Positions 11,147 through 22,603 of a DNA stretch of 64,000 nucleotides are shown in pieces (the stretch's first letter is position 1; each line of letters opens with the position of its first letter). Made by a program: the position numbers and the translations under genes. Source of the stretch: Vreelandella olivaria (GTDB lineage: Bacteria > Pseudomonadota > Gammaproteobacteria > Pseudomonadales > Halomonadaceae); assembly GCA_004295565.1 (NCBI GenBank), contig AP019416.1, forward strand, positions 248,001-312,000, in the 5' to 3' direction. The notes beneath the pieces are model-generated. The model saw only the letters and a list, made by a program, of their open reading frames with translations, made no database searches and was not told the DNA's origin.

Positions 11147-11927
11147 ATGACAGACCTACTCTGGTACCAGTATGCGCTAATCGGTTTGATTTTTGCCTGG
11201 AGCGGTTTCGTGCGCACCAGCCTGGGGTTTGGTGGCGCCGTGCTGGCGCTGCCTTTTTTACTCTTGGTGACCAATCAGCCCCTGGTGTTCTTGCCGATTA
11301 TTGCAATCCACCTGCTGATTTTCTCCAGTTGGATTGCTTGGAATGGGCATCGCCAACTGCAGAAAGAGAGCAGTGCCACACGCCCTGCGGAAAGCAATAT
11401 TGATTGGGCATATTTACGCAAAGCCCTGAAAATCATGATCATTCCCAAGCTGATAGGGGTGGTGGGGCTGTTAACGCTTCCTGCCCAGGTCATGACCAGC
11501 ATCATTTTCGGCATTGTGTTCATCTATGCCATTGGCTATGTGCTGAACCGGCCATTCAAGAGCAAGAACAAGTACGTGGATTACGTGCTGCTGGCGCTGG
11601 GCGGCTATGTCAGCGGCACCTCGCTCATTGGTGCGCCGTTGATTGTGGCGGTGTTCGCTGCACATGTGGCCAAAGAGCAATTGCGGGATACCATGTTCGT
11701 GCTGTGGTTTATCCTGGTGGTGATCAAGATGGTCTCGTTCCTGATCGCGGGGTCGATCTACAGCTAATCCACCAACTGTGGCTGCTGCCCTGTGCCTTTA
11801 TTGGCCATTTGGCAGGCGAGAAAGCCCACCGCTACATGCTCAAAGCGGATACCGGCCTGTTCTTCCGTGTGCTGGGGCGGTGCTGATATTGGTCAGCGTG
11901 GTGGGGTTGATTCATCCACCCGGCTAG
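11147..11927 (+). CDS. TauE/SafE family membrane permease (two frameshifts near the C-terminus)
   Basis: The protein is almost entirely hydrophobic helices, with the repeated family motif seen as GFVRTSLGFGGAVLALPFLLL near the N-terminus and GGYVSGTSLIGAPLIVA in the second half. About eight membrane segments are expected. Bases are missing near 11765 and 11875; restoring them extends the protein through LLPCAFIGHLAGEKAHRYM to a stop at 11925-11927. The family exports sulfite, sulfoacetate or related small anions at the inner membrane; the substrate here is unknown. It follows the GT4 gene by 30 bases on the same strand. Confidence 0.82.
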
Positions 11928-11947
11928 CGGATGGCGGGCGCTACCCT

Positions 11948-13135
11948 TTAAAGCTTGCTGTCCGCTTGTAGCGTTGTTTTGCCCAGAATGATCAGTACGA
12001 CCGCCAGCACTCCGCACACGACCGCCATAGCGGTAAACACATTGCGCAGCGAGTCCAGCCAAATCAACGCCGGGGAGACTACCACTGGGGAGATAAATTG
12101 GCCGAAAAAGAAGGTCGAGGTAAAACCACCAAACACCCGGCCGCGTACTCGCTGAGGCGTGATTCGCATCAGCCAGGTGGTGGTATTGGGCATAAAGACA
12201 CCCAGGCCTAAACCGGAAATAGCCGCCCCGACGATGGCCATGGCGTAACTTTGGGTGAACCCAACGATCAAAAAAGCCAGCGGCCGCCAGCAGGAACCCT
12301 AAAACGTATATCGTCATCACCGACAGAAACGGTTTGTAGTAGCCGTAGCAAAACGCCACGATACTGGCCGTTAGGGCCGCCATTGAAAGTGCGATGCCGA
12401 TCGCCATACCACTGATCTGACCCTGCTGAGAGAGCAAAAAGGGCAGTTGGGCGGGAAACATATAAAACATTGCCATGCTGATCATGGCGATCAGGTAGGC
12501 AAGGCCAGTGCGCCCAATATCCACCTTCACCGGCGCAGCGTTTGTGTCAGCGCTTACGCTACCGCTGGATTTGGGCTCTTGAAGAATCGCCCAGGCGTAG
12601 GGCAGCAGCAAAACGCCAGTAATATAGAGTAGAAATGGGCCGCGCCAGCTCCAGTCGGAAAGTATCCCGCCCAGATTGATAAAGATCACCCCGCCCAGTG
12701 CCATGCAGCTACTTTGTAGCCCCAAGAAGCGGGCGCGTTCGGTGCTATCGAAATAATCCCCCACCAGTGTGGTGCTAATGCTAAGAATACCCGCCACCGC
12801 TATTCCCATCAGTGCCCGCGAGCTTAGCAGCAGATCCACTCGGTCAATGAAAAAGCCCGAGATACCGGCAAAGCCGTAGATGCCCAGCATCATCAGCAGC
12901 AATTTTTTCGCCCAAACCGGTCAGCCAAGTAGCCCATCAGCGGGCTAAACAACGTAATCATCAGCGCAGGAATGGTCAGGATTAGCTGGATCAGTACTTG
13001 GGGCTGATCAGGAAAGTGGCGGCTAATGCCCGGCAGCGCAGGCGCAATGATCGCCCCCGACATCACGGTCATGGTGCTGGCAAACAGCAGTACGGCCTTA
13101 ATATGTGTTAATTGGCTAATGGTTGGCTTCCACAT
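11948..13135 (-). CDS. MFS transporter (two frameshifts)
   Basis: A twelve-helix major facilitator read in three frames with breaks near 12900 and 12272. The first helices contain STMTVMSGAIIAPALPGISRHF and the loop 2-3 signature GYLADRFGRK. The last helices include GFTQSYAMAIVGAAISGLGLGVFMP and MRITPQRVRGRVFG. The pattern fits the drug/proton antiporter DHA1 group, but no substrate can be assigned. It is convergent with the TauE-like permease, whose corrected end lies 20 bases away. Confidence 0.82.
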
Positions 13136-13382
13136 TAAAAAGAAAAAGGGAGGGGTACGAGCAAATGTTAATCATAGCATGCTTGTTAGCAGGCTAGTTA
13201 TTGTCTATTGGGAACGAATAGCCGAGCTATAAAAGCACTCCCACACGGTGGTTCTGTTCTTGTCTATAGAGGGCGTGCGTCTCTCTCAGGAAAAGTAGCC
13301 ATACTATCGTTTAGCTAATAGGTTTGTTGGCGCCTATCTGTTATAGCTGGAAGTCTGACAGCACAGCAGTAGAGGCGATATC

Positions 13383-14340
13383 GTGGCGTTTTCGTCGAAT
13401 GATAGTACAGACCCACTGGCGGATATCTTACCAGTGACGGCCCGCCTGTTTGATAACAGTGGCGCAGCGATTTCCCTGTTCAATGATCAGGATCGATTGC
13501 TTTACGGCAACACCCAATACTACGACCTCATCTGCCATCCGCAGGGGACGTACCCCTATTGGCCCGATATTGTTCGGGACAACTATGCCAAGGGCCAGGG
13601 GCTGATTATTGAGGCGGATGATATTGAGCGGTGGATTGAGGCAGCGTTAGCGAAGCGCCGCGTACAAGCCTACCGCCAGTTCGAAGTTGACGCCTGGGAT
13701 GGCCGCTGGCTGTTGATGACAGAAACCCTGATCCCGGGTGGGGGCCTACTGGATATCGGTGTGGACATCACCCAGGCAAAGAACATTACGACGGCGTTAA
13801 AGCAGGAGTATCAGAATGCTTTGGTTAAAGCGGAAACCGATTTGCTGACTGATATGGGTAACCGCCGTGCCTTAGAGCGTTTGCGCAAGATTCTAATGAG
13901 TAAGGGACGCCATTTTCAGGTCACGGCGCTGATGATCGATATTGACCAGTTCAAACCCTACAACGATACCCTGGGGCATTTACAGGGTGACCTCTGTTTG
14001 CGGCAGGTGGCTGAGTCGATTCGAAACAGCCTCAGGGTTAGCGAGGCTTACCCGATAAGGTTGGGCGGAGATGAATTTCTGGTGCTGATGCTGGGTGCAC
14101 CACTCTCTCGCGCAGCAGGTAGCCCAGAGAATCAGAAATGGTGTGCGTAGAAGCGCCATTCCCCACCCAGCGACATGCTCTGGTCTGGTTACCCTGAGCA
14201 TGGGCCTTGCCAGCCGGGAAATTATAGACTCGGACAGCTTTGCATCGCTGCTCAAGGACGCCGACGATTCGCTCTATGAGGCTAAACGTAGCGGGCGTGA
14301 CCGCATCAATGGCCTGCAGGGTGGCCCTGAGCAAACATAA
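13383..14340 (+). CDS. PAS-like sensor diguanylate cyclase (frameshifted)
   Basis: The N-terminal ~130 residues form a PAS-like domain (ISLFNDQDRLLYGNTQYYDL; later GGLLDIGVDITQAK). The GGDEF domain follows with DLLTDMGNRRALE, DIDQFKPYNDTLGHLQGD and an intact IRLGGDEFLVL active site, so it should make cyclic di-GMP. The frame breaks near 14095, and the last 80 residues (LVTSMG-type motif, then DADDSLYEAKRSGRDRI) continue in another frame. Start is GTG at 13383. No membrane segment is seen, so sensing is probably cytoplasmic. Confidence 0.85.
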
Positions 14341-14622
14341 CTCCCCTGGCCTGTTTTACAGCGCAAGCGATATCCGCCACATATCGTGTCATGCCGTTTC
14401 ATTCTGTGGCGGTTTTTTCCGCGCCTGCAGGTATACCCCCGCTCCGTGACATTGTGGGTTACTTCGTCAAAGATCCTAGTCATAAAGTCGTAAGATATTT
14501 CTTACAAAACTTGTCGGCAATGTCTTACATAAACGGGATCATTTATCTGTCATGCTGCCTAGGACGCTTGGATGCGCGAGCTGGAAGGAATCAGCTTTTC
14601 TGTAAGGAGACGGATACCAAAA

Positions 14623-14657
14623 CCCTCGGCCATTGGATGGCCGGGGGTTATATTTTT
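14623..14657 (+). terminator. Rho-independent terminator
   Basis: A ten-base-pair stem, CCCTCGGCCA against TGGCCGGGGG with loop TTGGA, is followed by TTATATTTTT. It ends either the diguanylate cyclase mRNA, 280 bases after its stop, or a small RNA starting near 14535. Confidence 0.8.
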
Positions 14658-14799
14658 AAAACAGGCGTAATGGTTGTCGTTCTTATCCTGGCGTAGGCGG
14701 TAGGTGAAGCGGGTGAGCTTTGCGATGACATTGCCATTTATTGCTCAACCTTTTGTGTTCCCGCTTGGAACCTATATGTCACCTAGAACCGCTCCCAAT

Positions 14800-14839
14800 A
14801 AAAACGGCCACTTGCTGTGTTAGCTAAGTGGCCGTTTTT
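14800..14839 (-). terminator. Terminator after tRNA-Pro
   Basis: A perfect 14-base stem (AAAAACGGCCACTT against AAGTGGCCGTTTTT) with a 12-base loop. It lies just beyond the tRNA 3-prime end on the minus strand, and its T tract suits termination in that direction; symmetry means it may work both ways. Confidence 0.85.
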
Positions 14840-14849
14840 CATAGAATTT

Positions 14850-14926
14850 TGGTCGGAATAGCAGGATTCGAACCTACGACCTCTGCCTCCCGAAGGCAGC
14901 GCTCTACCAAGCTGAGCTATATTCCG
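14850..14926 (-). tRNA. tRNA-Pro (anticodon CGG)
   Basis: Minus-strand cloverleaf: acceptor CGGAATA pairs with TATTCCG, the D arm holds GCTCAGCTTGGTAGAGC, the anticodon stem CTGCC/GGCAG encloses loop TTCGGGA with anticodon CGG, and the T arm is GTAGG-TTCGAAT-CCTGC. The 3-prime CCA is encoded. This isoacceptor reads CCG proline codons. Confidence 0.96.
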
Positions 14927-15025
14927 ATAGCTGCCGAGCCGTGCTTCTCTGTGCTCAACAACGGAGGTGGATAATACTTAGCCAGGCGTGTTTTTCAAGT
15001 CCCCGGTGGTGTGATGCAGCAATTT

Positions 15026-16030
15026 TTATGCTTGGCGATCAACTGCTAAGCGGGCCAGTTGGGCCATGCTGTCGCGGTAGGCGCTGGGCGGTAGGGCGTC
15101 CAACTGCTGCAGGGCTTTATCGGCCATCTCTTCGGCGCGCTGGCGGGTATAGTCGAGTGCGCCGGTGGTGTGAATAATGTCCAGTACGGCGTCAAGCTGC
15201 TCAAGCCCGCCATCGCGAATCACCTGGCGAATTAGCTTGGCTTGCTCCGGCGTGCCCTGCTCCATCGCGTGGATCAGCGGCAGTGTCGGCTTGCCTTCGG
15301 CGAGGTCGTCGCCCACGTTTTTGCCCATGGCATCGGCGTCGCCCTGGTAATCCAGCAGGTCATCAATCAACTGGAAGGCAAGACCTAAGTAGCGGCCATA
15401 ATACTGCAGCGCGCGCTCCTGTTCCGGCGTTGCTTCTGCCAGCACGGCACCGCTGTGGGAGGCCGCTTCGAACAGCATGGCGGTTTTTCCCAAAATGGTC
15501 TCGAAGTAATCTTCCTCAGAGATGCTGGGGTTGCCGATGTTGGTTAACTGCAGCACTTCGCCTTCCGCAATGATGCAGGTAGCACCGGAAAGGATCGCCA
15601 TGATGCGCATCGAGCCCACATCGACCATCATCTGAAACGAGCGGGCGTAGAGGAAATCGCCGACCAGTACCGAGGGCGCATTACCCCAGGCGTCGTTGGC
15701 GGTTTTCTTGCCCCGGCGCATATGCGATTCATCCACCACGTCATCGTGCAGCAGCGTGGAGGTGTGCATAAACTCAATCAATGTCGCCAGCGGGATATGC
15801 TTGTCGCCGGTGTAGTCGAGGGAGCGGGCGGCCAAGAGTGCCAATAAAGGGCGCAGGCGCTTGCCGCCGCTTTCGGTAATGTATTGGCCGATCGTTTCAA
15901 CCAAGGGCACTTTAGAGTTGAGCTGCTCGACAATTGTCCGGTTGACGGCTGCAAAATCATCGGCCACCACGGCGTGCAGCGGTGAAGGCGTTGGGCTGTC
16001 AGGCTGTGCTGAGGAGACGTTAGCGGTCAT
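15026..16030 (-). CDS. ispB: Octaprenyl diphosphate synthase
   Basis: An intact 334-residue trans-polyprenyl diphosphate synthase. It has the first aspartate-rich motif in LLHDDVVDESHMRRGKKTAN, the second in FQLIDDLLDYQGD, and the GGKRLRP substrate-binding segment. The enzyme extends farnesyl diphosphate with isopentenyl diphosphate to make the side chain of ubiquinone. It lies divergent from rplU-rpmA-obgE, the common arrangement in gammaproteobacteria, which supports the ispB assignment over ispA. Confidence 0.93.
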   Translation of the reverse strand: MTANVSSAQPDSPTPSPLHAVVADDFAAVNRTIVEQLNSKVPLVETIGQYITESGGKRLRPLLALLAARSLDYTGDKHIPLATLIEFMHTSTLLHDDVVDESHMRRGKKTANDAWGNAPSVLVGDFLYARSFQMMVDVGSMRIMAILSGATCIIAEGEVLQLTNIGNPSISEEDYFETILGKTAMLFEAASHSGAVLAEATPEQERALQYYGRYLGLAFQLIDDLLDYQGDADAMGKNVGDDLAEGKPTLPLIHAMEQGTPEQAKLIRQVIRDGGLEQLDAVLDIIHTTGALDYTRQRAEEMADKALQQLDALPPSAYRDSMAQLARLAVDRQA

Positions 16031-16364
16031 GGGATACGTTCATCGCGGCAGATTGAGGCGGTAAGTCCCGCCCATAATGGGGGTCATGCTATGGGGCTGC
16101 CTGTTAGGCGTCAAGACACGCACTGTGGCCGCACTATTATATGCCGTTATAAACGGAGGGTAGTGACAATTGACAACGGCCGGTGGTCTTGTGGTAAGAG
16201 AAGATAGTCGTTATAATCCGCGACCCACTCATCTTGCTCCCTGTCAGATGGCTCCAAAAGGGGCGCCACTCGCAGCAGGTCGATAAGAGCACGACTCGAA
16301 AGAGCGTAGGAGATGAGTGCCGTTTAAACGTTAGAACGGCATTAACGACAGTCCGGAGAGCGAC
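16031..16364. other. Divergent intergenic region between ispB and rplU
   Basis: These 334 bases hold no credible gene; a long minus-strand frame across rplU is only a shadow. The region contains the rplU promoter and a long 5-prime leader of about 140 bases, which may include the usual L21 operon leader signals. The ispB promoter should be at its left end. Confidence 0.6.
16189..16217 (+). promoter_or_regulatory. Probable sigma-70 promoter of rplU-rpmA
   Basis: TTGTGG at 16189-16194 and a perfect TATAAT at 16212-16217 are separated by 17 bases. It faces rplU, giving a leader of roughly 140 bases. Confidence 0.7.
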
Positions 16365-16676
16365 ATGTACGCAGTTATCAAAAGCGGTGGTAAGCAGTAC
16401 CGCGTTCAAGAAGGTCAAACCCTCAAGCTCGAGAAAATCGAAGTCGCCACCGGCGAAACGATTGAGTTTGACGAAGTGCTGATGGTCGCTGACGGCGATG
16501 ATTTCAACATCGGTGCGCCGATGATCAGTGGTGCTAAAGTCTCTGCCGAAGTGGTTTCCCACGGCCGTGGCGATAAAGTCACCATCATCAAGTTCCGTCG
16601 TCGTAAGCACCACATGAAGCGTCAGGGCCACCGCCAGTGGTTCACTGAAGTCAAAATTACCGGAATTTCTGCGTAA
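16365..16676 (+). CDS. rplU: 50S ribosomal protein L21
   Basis: A 103-residue protein starting [14 protein letters not shown] and ending [11 protein letters not shown], the full length and sequence pattern of bacterial L21, including the conserved [16 protein letters not shown] segment that contacts 23S rRNA. GGAGAG precedes the ATG. It is the first gene of the usual rplU-rpmA pair. Confidence 0.98.
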   Translation: MYAVIKSGGKQYRVQEGQTLKLEKIEVATGETIEFDEVLMVADGDDFNIGAPMISGAKVSAEVVSHGRGDKVTIIKFRRRKHHMKRQGHRQWFTEVKITGISA

Positions 16677-16705
16677 GCGGTCAATTCCCTTAGGAGGATT
16701 TTGCA

Positions 16706-16962
16706 ATGGCACATAAAAGGCAGCTGGCTCCACGCGTAACGGTCGCGATTCCGAGTCCAAACGCTTAGGTGTAAAACTCTTCGGTGGCCAAGCGGCGACT
16801 GCGGGTAACATCATCGTGCGTCAGCGCGGCACGCGTTTCCACGCGGGCACAGGCGTTGGCCTTGGTCGTGACCACACGCTGTTCGCACTGAGCGACGGTT
16901 TTGTGAAGTTTGAGACCAAAGGCCCGAAAAACCGCAAGTTCGTTAGCATCGTTTCTGCCTAA
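16706..16962 (+). CDS. rpmA: 50S ribosomal protein L27 (single-base deletion in an A run)
   Basis: After AGGAGG the gene begins MAHK and should continue with KAGGSTRNG-type sequence, but the run after CAT has four A where five are needed, so the frame breaks at codon 5. From there a second frame gives [43 protein letters not shown] and a normal stop. Length is 257 bases, one short of 86 codons. Because L27 is needed for normal growth and has no spare copy here, the deletion is almost certainly an error in the sequence. A terminator follows. Confidence 0.95.
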
Positions 16963-16991
16963 GCGGCTAGAGCTATGCTCGCGGTTGCGAG

Positions 16992-17019
16992 AAAAAGCCC
17001 CGCTATGGCGGGGCTTTTT
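16992..17019 (+). terminator. Terminator of rplU-rpmA
   Basis: Stem AAAAAGCCCCGC / GCGGGGCTTTTT with a very short loop, followed by a T tract. It separates rpmA from obgE. Confidence 0.9.
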
Positions 17020-17101
17020 GTCGGTCAAATCTCTTTTCCAAATATGCTTTTCCATCATGCAGGTGGAAATACAGGGTTGGAAAAAAAGCAGTGCATATTA
17101 G

Positions 17102-18316
<1,215 letters not shown>

Positions 18317-18362
18317 TGGTATTGAGCGGGTGCACTCGGTCGTCAGTAAGGTAGTAAGCTTA

Positions 18363-18390
18363 AAAGAGGCTGCGTTCGCGCGGCCTCTTT
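18363..18390 (+). terminator. Terminator after obgE
   Basis: AAAGAGGC pairs with GCCTCTTT around a TGCG-TTCG-CGCG stem-loop. The 90 bases after it hold three imperfect copies of a TGATTAAGTTG-type repeat before proB. Confidence 0.75.
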
Positions 18391-18492
18391 ATGGGCGTCT
18401 GATCAAGTTGTAAGTATATGATTAAGTTGCCAGTGTCTGATGTGGCAGTGAGTATCTGATTAAGTTGTCAGCGCCTGATTGAAGGGGGTCGC

Positions 18493-19632
18493 ATGGAAAG
18501 TAACGAGCAAATCCTGGGGCGCAGCGCGCTCAGCCGTGCGCGGCGGGTCGTGGTGAAGATTGGCAGTGCTCTGCTGACGAATGATGGCCGCGGCCTGGAC
18601 GAACCCGCCATCGGTGGTTGGGTAGATCAAATTGCCGCTCTGCACCAGCAGGGGATTGAAGTGGTACTGGTCTCTTCCGGCGCCGTGGCGGCGGGCATGG
18701 TGCGTCTTGGCTGGCAGGTGCGCCCCAGCGCCGTGCATGAGCTGCAGGCGGCTGCGGCGGTAGGCCAAAATGGCCTGACCCAATGCTACGAGCAGCACTT
18801 TGCCCGCCACGGCATGCTCACCGCACAGATTCTGCTTACCCATGATGATCTTTCCAACCGCAAACGTTACCTGAATGCGCTCTCGGCGCTGCGCACCCTG
18901 GTAGAGATGCGCGTGGTGCCGGTGATCAATGAAAACGATACCGTGGTGACCGATGAGATTCGCTTTGGCGATAACGACACGCTTGGCGCACTGGTGGCTA
19001 ACCTACTGGAAGCGGATGCGCTGCTACTGCTGACCGACCAGGAGGGCCTGTTTGACGCCGATCCCCGCCACAACCCCAATGCCCAGATGATTGCCGAAGG
19101 GCGCGCCGACGACCCGCGCTTAGCCGCCGTGGCAGGCAGCGGTGGCGCGCTGGGGCGGGGCGGTATGAGTACTAAAGTACGCGCGGCGCAGTTAGCGGCG
19201 CGCTCCGGGGCGGTCACGGTGATTGCCAGTGGCCGCCAGCCCGACGTAATCAACCGGATAATGGCGGGCGAAGCGCTGGGCACGCTGCTGCGTCCTGACC
19301 AAGTGCCCATGGCGGCGCGTAAGCGCTGGCTGGCGGGGCAACTGCAGGTGCGCGGCACGCTGGTGCTGGATGCGGGGGCGGTCAAAGTGCTGCGGGATAA
19401 AGGCTCTAGCCTGTTGGCAGTGGGTGTGCGCAGTGTGCAGGGCAGCTTTAAGCGCGGCGATATGGTGGTGTGTGTGGATGAGCAGGGCGCGTCTGTGGCC
19501 AAAGGGTTGGTGAATTATGGCGCTGATGAAGCGCGCCAACTGGCGGGTCAGCCCAGTCACCAGATTGAGGCGATCCTGGGCTACGTAGAAGCCCATGAGC
19601 TGATCCATCGCGATAATCTAGTGGTTATCTAG
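18493..19632 (+). CDS. proB: Glutamate 5-kinase
   Basis: Intact, 379 residues. The amino acid kinase domain has [46 protein letters not shown] and the [12 protein letters not shown] segment. A PUA domain occupies about 290-370 ([22 protein letters not shown]). It phosphorylates glutamate as the first step of proline synthesis, relevant to osmotic adjustment. It follows obgE, a common gammaproteobacterial order, and precedes a convergent DUF1853 gene. Confidence 0.97.
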   Translation: MESNEQILGRSALSRARRVVVKIGSALLTNDGRGLDEPAIGGWVDQIAALHQQGIEVVLVSSGAVAAGMVRLGWQVRPSAVHELQAAAAVGQNGLTQCYEQHFARHGMLTAQILLTHDDLSNRKRYLNALSALRTLVEMRVVPVINENDTVVTDEIRFGDNDTLGALVANLLEADALLLLTDQEGLFDADPRHNPNAQMIAEGRADDPRLAAVAGSGGALGRGGMSTKVRAAQLAARSGAVTVIASGRQPDVINRIMAGEALGTLLRPDQVPMAARKRWLAGQLQVRGTLVLDAGAVKVLRDKGSSLLAVGVRSVQGSFKRGDMVVCVDEQGASVAKGLVNYGADEARQLAGQPSHQIEAILGYVEAHELIHRDNLVVI

Positions 19633-19648
19633 GGGCTCTGGCGGTTAT

Positions 19649-20741
19649 TTAGTCGCGAACGCGGGGCGGCAGAGGCACTTGTCGAGGCCAGTCATCGGGC
19701 ACTATAAATAGCCGCTGGTAGCGTTGTTCACCGTGCTCTCTCGCTGGGTAACACAGCATCACTTGCTGGGGGGAGCGCCAGGTATTGACCCGATCAATCA
19801 CGGTTGGCAGTACCTCTGCCGCAGGGCGAAAACGCTGGCTGGCGGCGGTGCCAGCCAGTGAGGCTTTTCCAGCCCTACCATACTCGGCATGGCAGGAAAG
19901 CTGGCGGCCAGGGCCGGCCAGTCACGCAAGTAACACCAGATACCACGGCGATGATCTGCCGTCGCGCCTTCCGGCGCTGGCATAGCGGCATGCCAGGGTA
20001 GTAAAGCACGCCGGGCATCGCCAGCCGCTGAGTTAACTGTTCGCTTAAACGCCGATCAGAACCACCCAGATCCCGTGGCGTAAGCCAATGCGCGAGGGTT
20101 GCCAGCGCGGGCGCCGTGGTGGAAAGGGGGAGTTGGTGACGTTGCAGATGAGTGCACTTAAGCGCCAGGCTGTCCAGCCCGCCAGGGCCAATCCAGCGGC
20201 TTTGGCTATTGGTTGCTCCAGGCCCTTCGGGCAGCCCCAGGTAGAACTTGATAGCGACTTCTAAATGGATCGGCGCCGGATTGTCGCGGGTTCTGTACAG
20301 CATATCCAGCTCGCCCAGGGTGTTGCGCTGTCGGGTGATGCGGACATTTCGGGCGAGCAATCGCGTATTCGGTGCGTGATCCAACAACGTATGCCACAGG
20401 CGTTCGTGGTAGTGCCCCATACGCGTCGCGCGGCTCCCATTCAGGGCCGTTAGCGGTGGCCGGCCAAGCTGACCCAGCCAGGGCAGTAGCGCACCCTCTA
20501 ATCCCAGCTCTTTAAGCGTTGGCCGCCCTCCACAGGGAATCGGTGGTGGCAGCTCCACAAGGTCAGGTGTGGCGACCAGCCAGGCTAAGTCGCGTAGCAC
20601 GGAACTCAATAGTGCTGAACTGAATAGCGCTGAATCGCCCAGCTCAGGGTTGCGCGGCACTGAGTTGCCGACGCCTGAAGCTAGCGCCGACGAGCCGAGT
20701 TGTTCACTCTCCAGCGCACCGTTAACGCCTTCGTTCAGCAC
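19649..20741 (-). CDS. DUF1853 family protein (two frameshifts)
   Basis: Starts with GTG at 20741 behind GAGGAG. The body shows DUF1853 features: RNTLGELDMLYRT and PIHLEVAIKFYLG, a segment resembling the E-x-K strand of a PD-(D/E)XK nuclease fold. Bases are lost near 19975 and 19810; after correction the C-terminus reads RVNTWRSPQQVMLCYPA and LFIVPDDWPRQVPLPP with a stop at 19649. The function of this family is not established; the nuclease-fold resemblance is my inference from the LEVAIK strand. Confidence 0.72.
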
Positions 20742-20817
20742 AGATTTCTCCTCAGTACCCTGATAAGGTCGGCACTATCAATTTAGCGACATGCTTTATC
20801 AGCCTACCATAAACGCA

Positions 20818-20841
20818 GCGGGCTCCCCGTGGGGAGCCCGC
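20818..20841. terminator. Bidirectional terminator-like hairpin
   Basis: A perfect 11-base stem GCGGGCTCCCC / GGGGAGCCCGC with a two-base loop lies just after the PepSY-like gene on the minus strand. The T tract is weak (TGCGTTTAT). Confidence 0.7.
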
Positions 20842-20861
20842 AAAGCGACTAGCTGGAAAAA

Positions 20862-21337
20862 TTAATCGCGGTCAATTTGCGTCACTTCGGCAGAGCCCTG
20901 ACGCACGCTGATTTCTAGCTCACGGCCATCCTCACCGCGGCCTTCAATATCGATGATGCCGCTCTTATCGATATCGAGATCTTCAAATTCAACCATACCC
21001 TCCTGGCTAGCCACGTCCAGTGCTTGACGGATATCGTCTTCGCTCATACCCCAGGCACCGCTAATCAGGCGCTCACGTTTCTCTTGTAGGGTCTCACCGT
21101 TATCGAGTGAGAATTCCACGTCGGCGTACCACTCATCGTCCAGCCAACCTTCCACTTCTACGCGGCCCCGGCTTTCAATGCTAATTTCTTCGTAGTGGCT
21201 GAAACCGTACTCATTGGCGTGGCTCAATACGTCATCAATGCGATCCATCGGCAGTGAATCGGCCTGGGCACTACCGGCAGCCGCAGCAAGCAGCAGAGCA
21301 GAGGTCGGGATCAGCAGCATTTTTTCATGGTGTTCAT
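20862..21337 (-). CDS. Secreted PepSY-like protein (start affected by an A-run deletion)
   Basis: The natural start is ATG at 21337 with GAAGGA seven bases upstream; it gives MNTMKK and then loses frame because a run has six A where seven would join it to MLLIPTSALLLAAAAGSAQA. This makes a normal signal peptide. The mature protein of about 130 acidic residues has two PepSY-type units (DVLSHANEYGFSHYEEISIES; EDDIRQALDVASQEGMVEFEDLDID). Such small periplasmic proteins often sit next to PhoPQ/QseBC-like two-component systems, as here. Molecular role unknown. Confidence 0.78.
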
Positions 21338-21483
21338 AGCAAATTCCTTCTTTACGTATCTGTACGAGAATGAATAAACGGCATTCAGCGAATGCGACAG
21401 TGGATTTATATCACCACGATACTTTCCTTAAGCTGACAAAGCTGTTCATCTAACGTTCATGTTGCCTTTGGCATGCTGACGCT

Positions 21484-21849
21484 ATGAGTAAAATCCTACG
21501 CCACTTCAAAAGCTACTGCGCAGCGTCCCGCGTGGCCCTCGCCGCAACGTCACTGGGTTAACCTTGGTGCTGTTGCTGGCGGGTAGTGCGGTGGGCGACC
21601 AGCATTGGGAGTCGCTACACGGCGAAGTGCGCCGCGGCGAGGTCGTGCCCTCGACACTATTTTGGATTGGCTGGAAGCTAACTACATCGGTGAAGTGTTG
21701 GAGGTTGAGGTGGAGCGCGAAGGGGTTACGTCGAGTATGAGATCAAACTGCTCGGCCCCCAGGGCCAAGTCGTCGAGTTCGAGTTCGATGGCCATAACGG
21801 CCAGTTGATGTCGATAGAAGGCGTACGTATCAATGATATGCGCCGTTAA
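21484..21849 (+). CDS. Small membrane-anchored or secreted PepSY-domain protein (several frameshifts)
   Basis: Three missing bases break this short gene, near 21550, 21650 and 21730. Corrected, it has a hydrophobic N-terminal segment (TLVLLLAGSAVG), then LDTILDWLEANYIGEVLEVEVE and YEIKLLGPQGQVVEFEFDGHNGQL, the PepSY pattern, with a stop at 21847. It is about 120 residues. It leads directly to the response regulator 80 bases later and is probably cotranscribed, so it may be an accessory or target of that two-component system. Confidence 0.72.
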
Positions 21850-21928
21850 TGAGTCGGCTTGAAGCGCTCGATGACATCGTTACAGCATTACCAAACAAAT
21901 TGTTCGATGAGAAAAGGGTCGTTAGCCG

Positions 21929-22603
21929 ATGAAGTGTTTGCTGGTAGAGGATGACCAAGCGCTTGCCCGTGAACTTAGCCAAGCGTTGCGCGACGGAGAT
22001 TGGCTGGTAGAGCATGCGGCGACTGGCCAGGAAGCCGATTTTCTGGTGCGCACGGAAGCCTACGACACGCTGATTCTGGACGTTGGACTGCCCGATGGCG
22101 ATGGCACCCGCTGGCTTTCCGCCTGGCGGGAGGATGGTATCGACCTGCCGGTGCTGATCCTTACCGCCCGGGAGCGCTGGGCCGATAAAGCCGCGGGGTT
22201 TACTGCCGGAGCCGATGACTACGTCACCAAGCCCTTTGAACCAGCGGAAGTTCTGTTTCGCCTGCGTGCCCTGGTGCGCCGCAGTCACGGCCATGCCCAT
22301 CCGGTACTGAAAGTGGGCGAACTGAGTTTGGATACCCACACCCAACACGTTACCTTGGCAGGCCGGCCGGTGGGGTTAACCGCCCAGGAGGCCCGCCTGC
22401 TCGGCTATTTAATGCACGCCGCCCCGCGGGTGGTGAGCCGCACCGAACTCTCGGAGCACGTTTACGACCGCGACCACGAGCCGGACTCCAACGTGATCGA
22501 TGTTCAGGTCAGCCGCCTGCGCCGCAAGCTGGGCAGTTGGCGAATTGCCACCCTGCGTGGCCAGGGATACCGGCTATTAGCAGAAGAGCCTGCTAGCGAA
22601 TGA
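21929..22603 (+). CDS. OmpR/PhoB family response regulator
   Basis: Intact, 224 residues. The receiver domain has the acidic pocket VEDD at 6-9, the phospho-acceptor aspartate in LILDVGLPDGDG (about 51), and the switch lysine in DDYVTKPF. The C-terminal winged helix reads LTAQEARLLGYLM through VIDVQVSRLRRKLG and TLRGQGYRL. It closely follows the QseB/PhoP layout. It overlaps the histidine kinase gene by four bases, and a PepSY-like gene lies upstream. Confidence 0.93.
   Translation: MKCLLVEDDQALARELSQALRDGDWLVEHAATGQEADFLVRTEAYDTLILDVGLPDGDGTRWLSAWREDGIDLPVLILTARERWADKAAGFTAGADDYVTKPFEPAEVLFRLRALVRRSHGHAHPVLKVGELSLDTHTQHVTLAGRPVGLTAQEARLLGYLMHAAPRVVSRTELSEHVYDRDHEPDSNVIDVQVSRLRRKLGSWRIATLRGQGYRLLAEEPASE

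Larger units (their letters stand above)
14341..14849. other. Gene-free stretch with a candidate small RNA and two terminators
   Basis: No protein gene is convincing in these 509 bases. A possible promoter (TTACAA at 14502-14507, 18-base spacer, TACATA at 14526-14531) precedes a strong intrinsic terminator ending about 14657, with only a 17-codon reading frame in between. A second hairpin at 14800-14839 terminates the tRNA transcript. The first part could instead be the 3-prime UTR of the diguanylate cyclase mRNA. Confidence 0.45.

Noticed and set aside
16137-16814. A 225-codon minus-strand frame over rplU
   Set aside because: Antisense shadow of ribosomal protein L21 and its promoter; no family features.
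16706-16962. rpmA as a pseudogene
   Set aside because: The rest of the gene is perfectly conserved and the single lost A is in a run, matching the error pattern seen in many other genes here.
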